From: Fragilaria crotonensis
Taxonomy: Eukaryota; Bacillariophyta; Fragilariophyceae; Fragilariales; Fragilariaceae
Direction of reading: 5' to 3'
Length of the DNA: 52,088 bases
Assembly (NCBI GenBank): GCA_022925895.1
Contig: JAKSYS010000446.1
Coordinates: 1 to 52,088, forward strand
Positions within the stretch are counted from its first letter, which is position 1, and every line of letters begins with the position of its first letter. Shown here piece by piece: positions 10,331 through 20,790 of the stretch. The notes under the pieces are model-generated. The model was given only the letters and a program-made list of their open reading frames with translations. It had not been told where the DNA came from and did no database searches. Both the position numbers and the translations under genes were made by a program.

Positions 10331-12891
10331 TGCTGGGTTTGCGAACAGTTTTCTCGTTTCGTTCTGCGTGTCCTTCTTCGAATGTACTAGGCACCTTCCT
10401 AGTATATCAAACACTGATGTTGAACGATTGGTAACAACGATAATCAGCAATCCGTTGTACAGCAAAGGTAGATGACAAGAGATTGATGTTCGATTGAAAG
10501 AAAAAGAGGAGTTGACAGAATGCAGCGGTCTATATACCTGCTGTATTGCTATTACCGGCAGTACTACACGACCACCTAGTACTTCCTGCATGCCCGCCTC
10601 GGAGTCGATCGTACGGGCATCTCGGTATGCTGTGCATACTCGCAAGCTCGCAAGTCGCAAGTCCTGGTATTGTGTGTCATACACTCTGTACGACGGAGCA
10701 TACCTCGTCTATTGCTTGTATGAATATGCATAGTCTCGTATGTACTACAGTAGGTGTGTCAGATTCGAGATTCAAAAAAATCTCTATTGATAACTGCTGC
10801 GCAGTTCGTGGAGCGAACGGCCTCCGCGTGGCTCTCGTTCCTTGGCCGGATCAATCATTGGGATATGGTGACAATTGTCACAAGCATGAGTTACTGCGTG
10901 TAGTACCAGTAGCGGTATGTTGGTATTTGGTAGTAGTATGTTTCATTTGCCGTTCGCCATCCGCCAGATTCGAATGCAATGAAATGACGACCTCGCACCT
11001 CACTCTACCGGTACCGGGTACTGATGTACTGATGCCTTGGTATACGACGTAAGTTCTTCGTGACTACAGTACGACAGAATGTAGAATCGTGATCCCCTAA
11101 AACAGCAAGAACAAGAGCAGATATCGTACAACTGTACTCAGAATCCCAATCATAGCCTTGCTGGCTCTACATTGACGAGTGTTTCTCCACAACTCTTTTG
11201 GTAAGAGCATCCCCACCATTGTAGCAAAATCTTAGTAACAACCCAGTTGGACCTTTTTGGTCAATAATTTTGTCCAAAATGCACGGAACAGCTAGTGGAA
11301 AGAATGTATAAATTCAAAAGAAACTACCACCAAAGACCTCATTTGTGATGACAATGATGTTCACAGTATAATCATGCGCATTATGCAGGACCCCAATACT
11401 CCTGATGATAGCAGTGATAGTGACATGAACAAGGGGGGGTGCAGCAATTGAATCTGCAACTCCTCTTGTTTTGGGGTAGTACTAGTGGATCTTGGGTTGG
11501 AAGGCACACAATGTTTGCCATCGTGGAGTGTGTTATTCTCACCTTCTCTTCAAGCATGACTGTTGGGGTCCTTTGCATGTTTAAAATTCCACTTATTCCA
11601 AGTGATTCTTCAAATTCTTCATTGGGATAGTTGACAAAATTATGACAAAGGCTTATGCAAAGAATGACAGCTTCTCGCATAAGAAGAAGGATGCTCCGGT
11701 TGGAACGATGGGATTGCCTGAACTGAAGAAGCAAGATCTGTCCCGCCATGACAAACATCGAATTGGACTGAATTGTATGTGCAAACCATGGACTTGTTTG
11801 ACCATTTGTTGGATGAAGAAGGATGCCAAACAGGGTTCCCAGGAGGATGCCATTCTGGATGGATCTAAAATATCTTGCTCATGAGGGACTGCTGCTGGAA
11901 GGATGTTTGTCAGACAAATCATCATGCTGGCTCTTATTTTTTGCTTTTAGATGATATTGAGATCACATCATTATAAATCTATCATTGGACGATTTTATAA
12001 CTGGATATGCTGCTGTATCATCTTTGGGTTTCTTCTTGGAGCATTGTTTATATGTTTTTGTTCTACGCGTGACGCTCCTTCTTCTTGAATCCCTCCCTAT
12101 GAATGACTCACTCTGGTATTTCCTCTGATAAATTCAGGGAAAGCATCAAGGTTTGGGGATTGTGGAGTTCTGGTCATGGCAATAGCAACAAGAAGCAATG
12201 CAGGCAGGCATGTGGTCGTGCTGGCAAATCATTTGAACAAATTTTATTGAGACGTCATTACTCCCATTGTTGATACAGCACTTATGAACCCCAATGCCAA
12301 CTGCTGGAATCGATCAAATTTGTACCTTGTGTTTCCATGAGGTACAACGCCATCAAATTTATTCCAGGTATATCCTAAGGGTACAAAGAATCCCCGAGTG
12401 GGGTAGTGTTTTAAAAACTCAAAAAGTAGTACTCAAACTCCTTTATTGTGAAGGAGGATCACTCATACTTACCTTCTCCAGGAAGAGGTGCAACATTTGG
12501 GTCTGGGTCACAGGCATCCATGGTGGTGGGATGTTTTCCTATGAATGGAGGCACATCATTTTTTGTCTAAAAGCTTGTTGATGAATATTCAAACTCGCTC
12601 ACCAGGATTTGATTTCATGCATCCAAGCAAGTGTAGCTTTCATTTAGTTCTACAGGGATTGACATGATGTTTTTAGGGAATGCCGGAATTATTCCTTATT
12701 GAGGGGTTCAGTTATGTCATTGATTGGGACAGAGGGAGTGCTGATGATTTATGATTAGCAGCCAGTATGCTCTCGTAGCTAGTTGAGGAGGGGCACCACC
12801 GTTAGTGCCGGGTACCAGCCACAGTCCTATTCATACCTTGTCGTCCTCGTTGTCTTGCTGAACTGGTATCTGGTATCATACTAGTGCTACT
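10331..12891. other. Gene-poor region with degenerate repeat-like sequence
   Basis: No credible gene. 10500-11100 is GTAC-rich spacer. From about 11170 to 12760 composition becomes A/T-richer and all frames are short; a 125-codon minus-strand frame (11381-11758) is the longest and shows no known domain. The texture resembles the degenerate repeat DNA at 26.4-27.1, 32.6-33.9 and 51.3-52.0 kb, so a dead transposon is likely, but I cannot name a family. Confidence 0.4.
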
Positions 12892-13573
12892 CAGGGGTCG
12901 GAATAGTTATACCAAATACTGACCGGGACAAAAATGTAGCAGCGGTTGGTGCACCGGTTGTGTCGGTGGCCATTTTTTTGGTTAAATGCATCGCTGACTT
13001 TATCACGGTTTAGTATTAGTATAACCATAGCCTTCTTTCACCTGCGGTCAGTCAACCGGTACTGCAATGGTCATACCGGTTAAAACCGGTTCATAAACTG
13101 TTGCGTGAGTACAGAGAGTACTGGATGATTTTGTACTGTAGCCCTGTAAAGTACTATCAAAGAGGTGACTTTGGTCGTAAGAATCAACAAATGACATGAT
13201 GACAACAAATTCTTGCGCTGCAATTTATACATGTGCAAGTGTTTTAGAGGTTGCTAAGCTGGAAACTCCATTAAATATAAGAAAATTGTGCTCTCAAGTC
13301 ATTCACATGAAATTCGTACGACCCAGTATCCTTGATAACCAGGAGGTTTTTCAGAATACCGCAATGTGGTAGTATACTGTGCCGCGGCAGTAGTTAGTTA
13401 TGATTGGGCCCGGTATCAGGTCAGTCATAACCGGGGTGGCGTGGTAGTATTTGGTTAAATGACCACCAATGCACCACCGGTTTCCTGGTTTTTTTTAAAT
13501 GCCAGTTTTGGTACGGTTAAAAACCGGGAAACCGGGTATACCAGAACCGGTAGTATAACTATTCCAACCCCTG
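12892..13573. mobile_element. hAT-like MITE (682 bp) with 8-bp target site duplication
   Basis: The ends are terminal inverted repeats of at least 21 bp beginning CAGGGGT(C/T)GGAATAG and continuing TTATAC; the left copy starts at 12892 and the right copy ends at 13573. They are flanked by the perfect 8-bp direct repeat GTGCTACT at 12884-12891 and 13574-13581. An 8-bp duplication and CAGGG termini are characteristic of hAT elements. The interior has no transposase frame and is rich in ACCGGT/GGTTAAA motifs, so it is non-autonomous. Confidence 0.88.
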
Positions 13574-14269
13574 GTGCTACTCATACCTTGTTCGATACCC
13601 GGTGTGCTGTTGAAAGAGGCGTTCGAGAATAACACGTGGGCTGCAGATCTACCGGTGGTACCAGGTATCGTACCTTGCTCTGTGCATACCTTGTAGTATT
13701 GTACGAGGAAAACAAATGTGCTACCGGCTACTCTCTAGTACCGGTATTACGTATTACACCAAACTACCGGTATTCCGGTAGTACTCTACTGGTACTGCTC
13801 GGAGATGGAAGGAACATGGAGGGGGACATTGGAGTTCGCAGTAGACAGTAGACAGTAGGCAACCTACTCAGCACGGGAGTACTGTTTCAATCTGACAAAT
13901 TGTTTTATGCATATAGGAAGATATGAATATGCGTTGAAAACATTGTGTGTGTGTTCCAGTTTGATGTCTCTTTTGATCGTGGATTTCTGAGGGCCAGGTG
14001 TCAGGCCTGTAAATACAGCCGGGCGAGTAATCGGAGATGGCCATGTATGTGTATTTTAAACTTGCATTCGGTATAGTATAGATTATCTATAGACTACCGA
14101 TAGTTGGAGGACTTCTATGAATACTGAGCACACAGTGGCACATGCTCTACCGCCTACCGGTAGTCCCATCTGTTTAATTCCAGCCCATTGTGATCAATGG
14201 GGAGAACGAGGAAAGTTCATCTTGTGATCGTCTATAGAATACATTATGACATTGTGAACTGATTGCTCT
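13574..14269. other. Intergenic region, GTAC/ACCGGT-rich
   Basis: Contains many ACCGGTA and GTAC motifs (13640-13800) and no supported coding sequence. It is downstream of the DUF6824 gene. Confidence 0.5.
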
Positions 14270-15028
14270 CTAAGCAGAACGACACCTGCTAGAAATCTCA
14301 GCCAGCAGAAGCATGGCTGGTGTCGTTCGGCGAGAATCCACCATCCGTGCTTTGGCCTCGTAGAACTTCTTCGTGGCCTTTTTCCACTTAGAAGCACCCT
14401 CCCGCAGAGCTTGACTAACCTTGACAAGGATCTTTTCCAAAGGTATGGACATCCATTCTGTAGAGTTGCTGGGATCTTTTCCATCGTTCTTGACCAAAAA
14501 CCGCCCCCCTCGCGAATGGATCGTATTAATGATTTCATAGCAGACGTCTCGCTTGTCTGCGCGGCAGGTAAACTCCCAATACCTCTCACGATAGTGCATG
14601 ACGAGGTCACGAAAGTTGCGGTTCCCGATGAAGTTGTTTGCCCCCTTTCCTCGTCCGCAAAGAACGTCGTGCCGAGTGACGCCCTCGGGTATGTTGAAGG
14701 GAAACGCACCGGGTGATGAATCCGCGTTTGACATTCCATCGTGCTCAACGCTCGAGTCGTCACTAACAGAGGAGTTTCCAAACATGACCGACACCGAATT
14801 TCCATGCTTGAATAGTACATCGGGGTTGCTCGCTAGTTTTTCAGGAGGGAAGGTTTCTGTTGAGATAATTGATGCATTGTCACGTTGTTTTTGATTGGCA
14901 CTCTCCCAGTGAGATACTGCATACTGAGGGACCATTTCCTCCCTCGCCTTCATTTCGCCTCCATGTATAAGTTCAACGGGATGCAATTCATCGGCATCGT
15001 CGAATTGGTTCTCAACAACAGGCTCCAT
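14270..15028 (-). CDS. DUF6824-domain protein
   Basis: A single-exon frame of 252 residues. Residues about 116-215 match the DUF6824 pattern seen in many diatom proteins: VLCGRGKGANNFIGNRNFR, then LVMHYRERYWEF, a basic/Tyr helix (KRDVCYEIINTI), HSRGGRFLVK, a Trp-Met pair (STEWMSIPLE) and a final helix with VSQALREG. The N-terminal 115 residues are acidic and polar with no predicted fold; the C-terminus is short and basic. The function of the domain is not known to me; a DNA-binding role is often guessed from its basic helices. The gene starts at the first ATG and is followed by hundreds of bases of repeat-rich spacer. Confidence 0.75.
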   Translation of the reverse strand: MEPVVENQFDDADELHPVELIHGGEMKAREEMVPQYAVSHWESANQKQRDNASIISTETFPPEKLASNPDVLFKHGNSVSVMFGNSSVSDDSSVEHDGMSNADSSPGAFPFNIPEGVTRHDVLCGRGKGANNFIGNRNFRDLVMHYRERYWEFTCRADKRDVCYEIINTIHSRGGRFLVKNDGKDPSNSTEWMSIPLEKILVKVSQALREGASKWKKATKKFYEAKARMVDSRRTTPAMLLLAEISSRCRSA

Positions 15029-15483
15029 TTTGTTGTATCCTGGCTAGTTATGATTCACTCAAAAACACGAACGGATGCAGGGATGGAAGTCGTTGAGGTT
15101 GTTAATTGTAGTCATGCATGTTCACAAGTAAGTGCACTTAATGACTACAAGGAAGGTCAACGAGAACTGTAGATTAATATAGCCATCTAATTACTGGTGT
15201 AAACAACCCCTTTACCCGCAAACACGATTACGAACTCTCTGCTCTACTGCATATTCTACTGAAGGAAGAAACTGGAGAGCTCTGATAGAGTCGGACACGG
15301 GAATCGGGAGCGAGTCACGAGGATTAAAAAATTTCACTCCGAGTAGAGGGTATGTCATATGCGTACATACAAGTACTTGTAGTCCATCTCTCCAACTCCG
15401 ACTCAAACGGCCCGGTTTTATCATATATATATATGATGATATGGTATGTATGATAGCATGGGATTGATATCATAAGGCGTGTG

Positions 15484-15532
15484 GATCCTTTCAGAATGCA
15501 CTGAAATGACGTCATTTATGACGTCACAGTAT
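15484..15532 (+). repeat. TGACGTCA-containing repeat, copy A
   Basis: Shares with copy B the order GGATCC, AGAATGCA, GAAATGACGTCA, then CGTCACAGTA. TGACGTCA is a perfect palindrome matching the bZIP/CRE consensus, and a second TGACGTCA follows within 12 bp in this copy. Confidence 0.7.
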
Positions 15533-15561
15533 ACCGATCCCTTGACGAACTGACGAACGTA

Positions 15562-15613
15562 CAGGATCCGATTAGAATGCAAGGAAATGACGTCAGCATT
15601 TTCGTCACAGTAA
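15562..15613 (+). repeat. TGACGTCA-containing repeat, copy B
   Basis: Close to copy A about 80 bp away. It is also about 85% identical over roughly 50 bp to the inverted copy at 25994-26048, sharing GATTAGAATGCAAGGAAA followed by TGACGTCA, then CATTTT and GTC-CAG. Confidence 0.75.
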
Positions 15614-15865
15614 TGAAGCTGCGTGGGACCATCATGTAGAGCACCTGTGACACGCGTAGGCCGAAGAAAACACGGAATCTTCGTTTCTCATTTCTTTCGT
15701 TGGTTTTCCAATACGCCTGCCCAGCCTCTGTCACGCCAGCCAGTTATTTTTTGAAATTTGTTATGAATGCAACAGCATACGTGACATACGTGATACGACA
15801 CTCCGTTGGTCTATGATAACGGAATGATTTCCCTTGCTACGTGTGCATATGATGTTTAGCCCTGG

Positions 15866-16163
15866 GCCGCCACACGTACAACAGGGCGGCTTTTGCGGAT
15901 TTTTTTCTACCACTAATGCCGCCACACGTACAACAGGGCGGCTTTTGCGGATTTTTTTCTACCAGTAATGCCGCCACTAGTACAACAGGGCGGCTTTTGC
16001 GGATTTTTTTCTACCAGTAAATGCCGCCACTAATACATCACGGCGGCATTTGCGGATTTTTTTCTACCACTAATGCCGCCACTACCTTAGTACAGCAGGG
16101 CGGCATTTGCGGATTATTTTCTACCAGTAATGCCGCCACATGTACACGACGGCTGCATTTGGG
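15866..16163 (+). repeat. Hairpin repeat array 1 (five full units plus a partial one)
   Basis: Direct array of a unit of about 52 bp: a repeat of about 39 bp running from GGCGGC through TTTGCGGATTTTTTTCTACC to GTAATGCCGCC, then a variable spacer of 13-18 nt. Spacers include ACACGTACAACAG (twice), ACTAGTACAACAG, ACTAATACATCAC and ACTACCTTAGTACAGCAG. GGCGGC at one end and GCCGCC at the other let each repeat, and each spacer with its flanks, fold as a hairpin. The last unit is degenerate (GGCTGCATTTGGG). The stop codon of the GNAT gene lies only about 80 bp away. Confidence 0.9.
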
Positions 16164-16242
16164 AATAATCGTCATCATAACTCATCACACCTTAATACAT
16201 ATCAAGCAACAATGTTGTATGAACTAATATATTTTTCAGTGT

Positions 16243-19200
16243 CTATGTGTTTGCCTTTTCTTCTTCATGCGCGTTCCTTACTTCTTCTTCGCCAGTCTGC
16301 TCTTCTCTGTCCACATCGCTTGTGGACATTTCAGCTGCCTTTCTCTTCGCTCTTGGTTTCTCGTAATCTTTTAATGACTTCCTCACCTTTGTGACAATTT
16401 GTTCGCGCGGCATTTGCTTCCAAACACCGTCCTTGTCCTTGTGGACAAAAGTATATTCTTCTTTTTCCAAGTCTTCAACCAATCGCAATGTAATTCCCTT
16501 CTTTCCATCCGGCGATGCATTCTTAAACTCCGATGCGACTTGGGAAATCTTTGTTCGATACACAGCATTATAAGGATTGCCCTTCGCCTCATTTCTTTTA
16601 CCACACACAATTGCCCTTCCGGCTGGTGCTCCGTCCATCTGTACAAACGGACCTGGTGGTCTTTCTAACTTTCCCAACAACTTCTTGCTGCTTTCGCTCT
16701 TGTCGTGAGTCAGACGTTGCATGCGTCTCCTCATAACATCGATTGCAGATTCGATGCTCATTTCCTGCCATCCGCCATGCGTTGCTTTCTCCTCAACAAA
16801 TCGAAAGCCTTCCTTTCTCAGTGTCATTACAATGTTTTTCAGAAGATTTCTTTTCTTGTCCGTCCCCATAAGCTTATCATATTGTGTAGCAAACTCGGAA
16901 GTGCGCTGAAGGTATGACCTTGGTGGCTTTGTCCCACGACCTATATCCATGTTGCCAAGCTCAAGAATAACGATAGGTGATTCTTGTTCCAAACTCTGCC
17001 TTATGCACGTCATTGTATCAAGTACGAGTGGAAAACGTTTCTTGTCGTGTAACATCCTGAAAACTGTCCACATCACTTCCTCTTTTGCCTGTTCCGAAGT
17101 ACTCGTTCTAAAGTCTTCAGCGCAAATCCTAGCCAGGGGAGCAATATCCATCACAGATGGATAGCCGACACACGTCACAACTGTGTTGTGACGCCTTCCT
17201 TCAATTGACAAATCCCCCAATGTGGGTGAACCTCTGACAGTCTCCTCATTGTTGCAAGTATCATGCGGCGGCAACGTCTTTTTCCCTTTTCCTTTTTGTG
17301 TCTCTGACCCTTTTCTTGTTTTTTCATCTGTCGTGCCACCCAACGATATCCTTCCAATAAACTTATCGTTGGGTGGCAGAGGCGCATCTAATGCATCCAA
17401 AGGAACTCCCCTTCTCTGCCTAGTACGCAGCGTCTGCAACCTTCTTAACGGCGTCGTCTGAGACTCAGTGTTTCTCCTCCTAGGCTTTCTTGGCAACATC
17501 TTTCGAATTTGTTCTGATTCCAATTCGACTCCCTCTTCAATGTCGTCCTCATGTTCGATCTCAGAATCTGTGTCAACCAGATCGTTTAAGCCTGCATCCA
17601 AGGGCACTCGCACGGTCTCTTTTGGCTGTGAATTTTCTCTGGACGATTCCGGAAAAGATTTCTTCTTCCGAAACTCGTTGTTTGTCATCAAACTCTTTCG
17701 AACACCTGCTGGAGCCACCGTTACTTGCACGTTCCCTTGCTTTCCGGAATTCTTACCAGTCGAGTTATGAATACAATTTTTTGCCTTTCGCTTTTGGGGG
17801 ATTGTCTCTCCCAGTTGTTCTGAATCCGATTCGATTTTTTCTTCAATCTCAACGATGTCAGAATCCAAAGCAACGAGAGAGTCTAATCCTGCAGCCACGG
17901 GAACTACCACATTCAATGGTTTCCATGAATTACCACCACCGCACAAGTCGGAAACCTTTTGTAGGTTGAGGCATTTTGATTTCTTTGTGATCCTTGTTAT
18001 TTGGAATGATGAATTTCTGATACTCGGTTGCCTCTTCCCGAGACGATCCCAACTGGGTGCTTGCAATTCTGTCAATCACTTGAAAGATGCATAACCGCAT
18101 GCCCTTAAGAAATGCAGTCAACTTTGCTTTCTGACTGGGAATTGAAACGCCCATTCCTGATAGTGATACCTCATTCTTATCGTGTTTGAAATTGATGCTC
18201 TCCAACGAAAGACAAAAATCTAGAAGAGAAACGAACGCCAAGATTCCACTTTCGTTCTGCAATTTTCCCTTCTGTTCAAGGAGAACATGATACGCATTGG
18301 GAACTTTCAAACACAGGAAACGTCCATGCTTAACGTCATCGTCGTCCTTGTTGTTCAGTGTATAACCAAAATTGAAGTCTGCCGTTGTATAAAGATCATG
18401 AAACTCCTCCATGGTTTGAAACCATGGTGCGATCACCTCATCTTTCAATGATGTGGCTTTGGCACTTCTTTTCTCACCTACTTTGGTAGGAATTGCTTGG
18501 ATTATCAGGTATGCAAACGTGAGGAAAAAACAGCACTGCACTGGCGCTGCACAATCGTCGTCCGTTGGATCAAAGTGCAGAAAACCACATTCAGTACCAC
18601 GTTTTTTGTCAATCATTCCCGCGTTTACCGACATGAAACATGACCACGACGAATCTTCATCATGTTCTACCATAATCGCAATGTAGGGCTTGATGAATAG
18701 GTTCTTGTTCTGCAAAACATAACTCAGCACTGGAATGGAGGCATCCATGAACCTCTTGTAATCAATTTTTGGATGAAATGTAGAGAACGATGTCTCGACA
18801 TCCTGCCCATCATTCGTTTCAATCATGCGGCGAGCACTGCAATACAAACTGAAAAGCACCTGCATTGTCGATACATTCCTCATGATGTCAAGGGGAATAA
18901 TTGTTAGCATCTCCCTCCAAATCTTTGCTTTCTTGTGTCGCTGAACCCAAGCAATGATAACCTCATAGACATCAACTGGAAAATTTTGATAACCTGTCGC
19001 CCAGCATCGTGAAAGCCAACAAACACTAGCCTCTACATTCCCAAGCGTTATTCCACCATAGAAGACTTCGTTTTTTAGCACTGATGCTGCACCTGACGAT
19101 TTGATGTCCGGAGCGCAATGTTCGACGTCATCCAAACATAGTTTTCCTGGTAGACGAGCATATGTTGAATGCTCGTCCATCTCATTCGGATCGGGATTGC

Positions 19201-19891
19201 TGAAAAATCTCGTCTTGTACTGGAAGAACGAGGTTGATCCAAATTTTCCATGTAGCCACGTCAAATCTTGGCTGTATCCCAAATAGTTGTGGAGGGGACT
19301 CGTGTCAACCTCATTCGAAAAAGCGTCTTTCAAACCCGACGGAAATGGTAGTGTCTCATTCTTCTCACGAAATCCGCGGTTAATATAAAAATGAAACGCA
19401 TTATGATTTTGCCTTTCGTTTGCCTTCAGATACATGTGAATCGTGGCCTTCCCCCTCCTTACCCGGAGTACTTCGTACACAAGGGAAAGCATGAACGATG
19501 CCATTCCATAACTTGTATGATTGGATAATGTTCCCAGGAACAATACTACCGCCCACTCGTTTTGTGCCAGGAAGGTTATGGCACAGACTGCTTCTGTTTT
19601 TTTTCTGTTCAAAACAGCAATTGTTTCACCCTTGCGTAATGCAGGCAAAATTGATTGACGATCTGAATATTCGTCGAATATGGAGTGGTACAATGAATGC
19701 ACAAGATGACTCACATCATTCGACTCTTCTTCACCAACGAAATGAACAACATAATATTCCTGAAGCCACGTAGGACATTCTTTCTTTTTTATGCGAGGGT
19801 GCCATTGCACCATGGCAATGAATTTCTTAAAAGCTGGTGATTCCTCCCCATCAAAGGGATGGATGCCTCTTACATTTTTCATTTTGGACAT
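16243..19891 (-). CDS. GNAT-domain protein with DUF6824-like modules (element cargo)
   Basis: Two long minus-strand frames overlap and appear to be one gene of about 1190 residues. A possible 67-nt intron at 17955-17889 (GTTTCC...CTGCAG, phase 1) joins them; a simple frameshift is the alternative. Residues 85-178 look like a GNAT acetyltransferase: AVCAITFLAQNEWAVVLFLG, the G-x-x-S-F-M-L-S helix, then HMYLKANERQNHNAFHFYI and NRGF. A region near residue 430-490 (SSWSCFMSVNAGMI...GFLHFDP) weakly recalls Ulp1-type cysteine peptidases but lacks a clear catalytic His. The C-terminal half is acidic and basic by turns and ends with two DUF6824-like blocks (GFRFVEE...GGWQEM; IVCGKRNEAKGNPYNAVYR...YTFV...WKQM). 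I chose the ATG at 19891; upstream codons in frame derive from a decayed array repeat. The function is unknown. Confidence 0.6.
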
Positions 19892-19928
19892 GCTGTAGCT
19901 ACTGGTAGAAGTAGTCGTGGCGTCGATG

Positions 19929-19967
19929 GGCGGGATTTGTGGATAATATGGTACCAGCAATGCACCC
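19929..19967 (-). repeat. Degenerate hairpin-array unit in the 5' region of the GNAT gene
   Basis: Read on the minus strand, GCATTGCTGGTACCATA followed by TTATCC-CAAAT-CCGCC aligns with the array repeat, but in the orientation of array 3, opposite to the neighbouring array 2. It is read through by the open frame upstream of the likely ATG. Confidence 0.55.
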
Positions 19968-19994
19968 AAGTAATTTAATGAATGCTGCCAAGAT

Positions 19995-20260
19995 GCGGCA
20001 TTTGCGGATTATTTTCTACCAGTAATGCCGCCACTCCTAGACGTTGGCGGCATTTGGCGGCATTTGGCGGCATTTGCGGATTTTTTTCTACCACGAATGC
20101 CGCCACACGGACAGCAGGGCGGCAATTGCGAATTTTTTTCTACCAGTAATGCCGCCATACTGACAGCAGGGCGGCAATTGCGAATTTTTTTCTACCAGTA
20201 ATGCCGCCATACTGACAGCAGGGCGGCAATTGCGAATTTTTTTCTACCAGTAATGCCGCC
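19995..20260 (+). repeat. Hairpin repeat array 2 (five units)
   Basis: Same orientation as array 1. The second unit carries GGCGGCATTT three times in a row. Three units have the variant GGCAATTGCGAA core. Spacers are ACTCCTAGACGTT, ACACGGACAGCAG and ATACTGACAGCAG (twice). It sits between the divergently read GNAT and dioxygenase-like genes, 104 bp from one ATG and 230 bp from the other. Confidence 0.9.
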
Positions 20261-20307
20261 ACTTGCGAAAATTCAGTGCGTCAGTGGCGCAAACGTCATC
20301 AAAGAAC

Positions 20308-20347
20308 ATGTTGTTCAGAACTGCACTCCAGCAGTTCTGAACAACAT
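20308..20347. repeat. Perfect 17-bp inverted repeat with 6-nt loop
   Basis: ATGTTGTTCAGAACTGC is followed by ACTCCA and then its exact reverse complement. It lies between array 2 and the first 135-bp tandem repeat. It could be a protein-binding site or an RNA hairpin in the 5' leader of the dioxygenase-like gene. Confidence 0.9.
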
Positions 20348-20390
20348 AATTTGCCATCTCATTGTTAGCGGATGTTGAAGGATCAACGCG

Positions 20391-20790
20391 GAAACCTTTG
20401 TGAGGCGTAGTACAGTTGTGAAAAAGGACACCGCTAGCCGTGACATTGTTCATGGTAGCAGCAGATCCGAGATCAACGGGGAAACGATCATGAGGCGTAG
20501 TACCGTTGGGAACAAGGACAGCGAGGAAACCTTTGTGAGGCGTAGTACAGTTGTGAAAAAGGACACCGCTAGCCGTGACATTGTTCATGGTAGCAGCAGA
20601 TCCGAGATCAACGGGGAAACGATCATGAGGCGTAGTACCGTTGGGAACAAGGACAGCGAGGAAACCTTTGTGAGGCGTAGTACAGTTGTGAAAAAGGACA
20701 CCGCTAGCCGTGACATTGTTCATGGTAGCAGCAGATCCGAGATCAACGGGGAAACGATCACGAGGCGTAGTACCGTTGTGAAGACCGACA
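20391..20790 (+). repeat. 135-bp tandem repeat, three copies
   Basis: Near-identical copies start at 20391, 20526 and 20661, the third being incomplete. Each contains a shorter internal duplication around TGAGGCGTAGTAC. The period is a multiple of three, so both strands remain open across it. On the plus strand it encodes 45-residue units rich in Arg, Ser, Lys and Glu. Confidence 0.92.

Larger units (their letters stand above)
15029..15865. other. Spacer carrying two copies of a TGACGTCA motif block
   Basis: No gene. The region holds the promoter side of the DUF6824 gene, a TATATATATATGATGAT tract near 15423-15440, and two related motif blocks at 15484-15532 and 15562-15613 (listed separately). 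It ends where the first hairpin array starts. Confidence 0.5.

Noticed and set aside
10546..11052. 168-codon plus-strand ORF
   Set aside because: Lies in GTAC-rich spacer, Cys/Leu/Ser-rich with no recognisable pattern.
11170..12760. PIF/Harbinger element suggested by GAGCATCCCCACC near 11207
   Set aside because: No matching inverted end and no DDE or Myb-like frame could be found.
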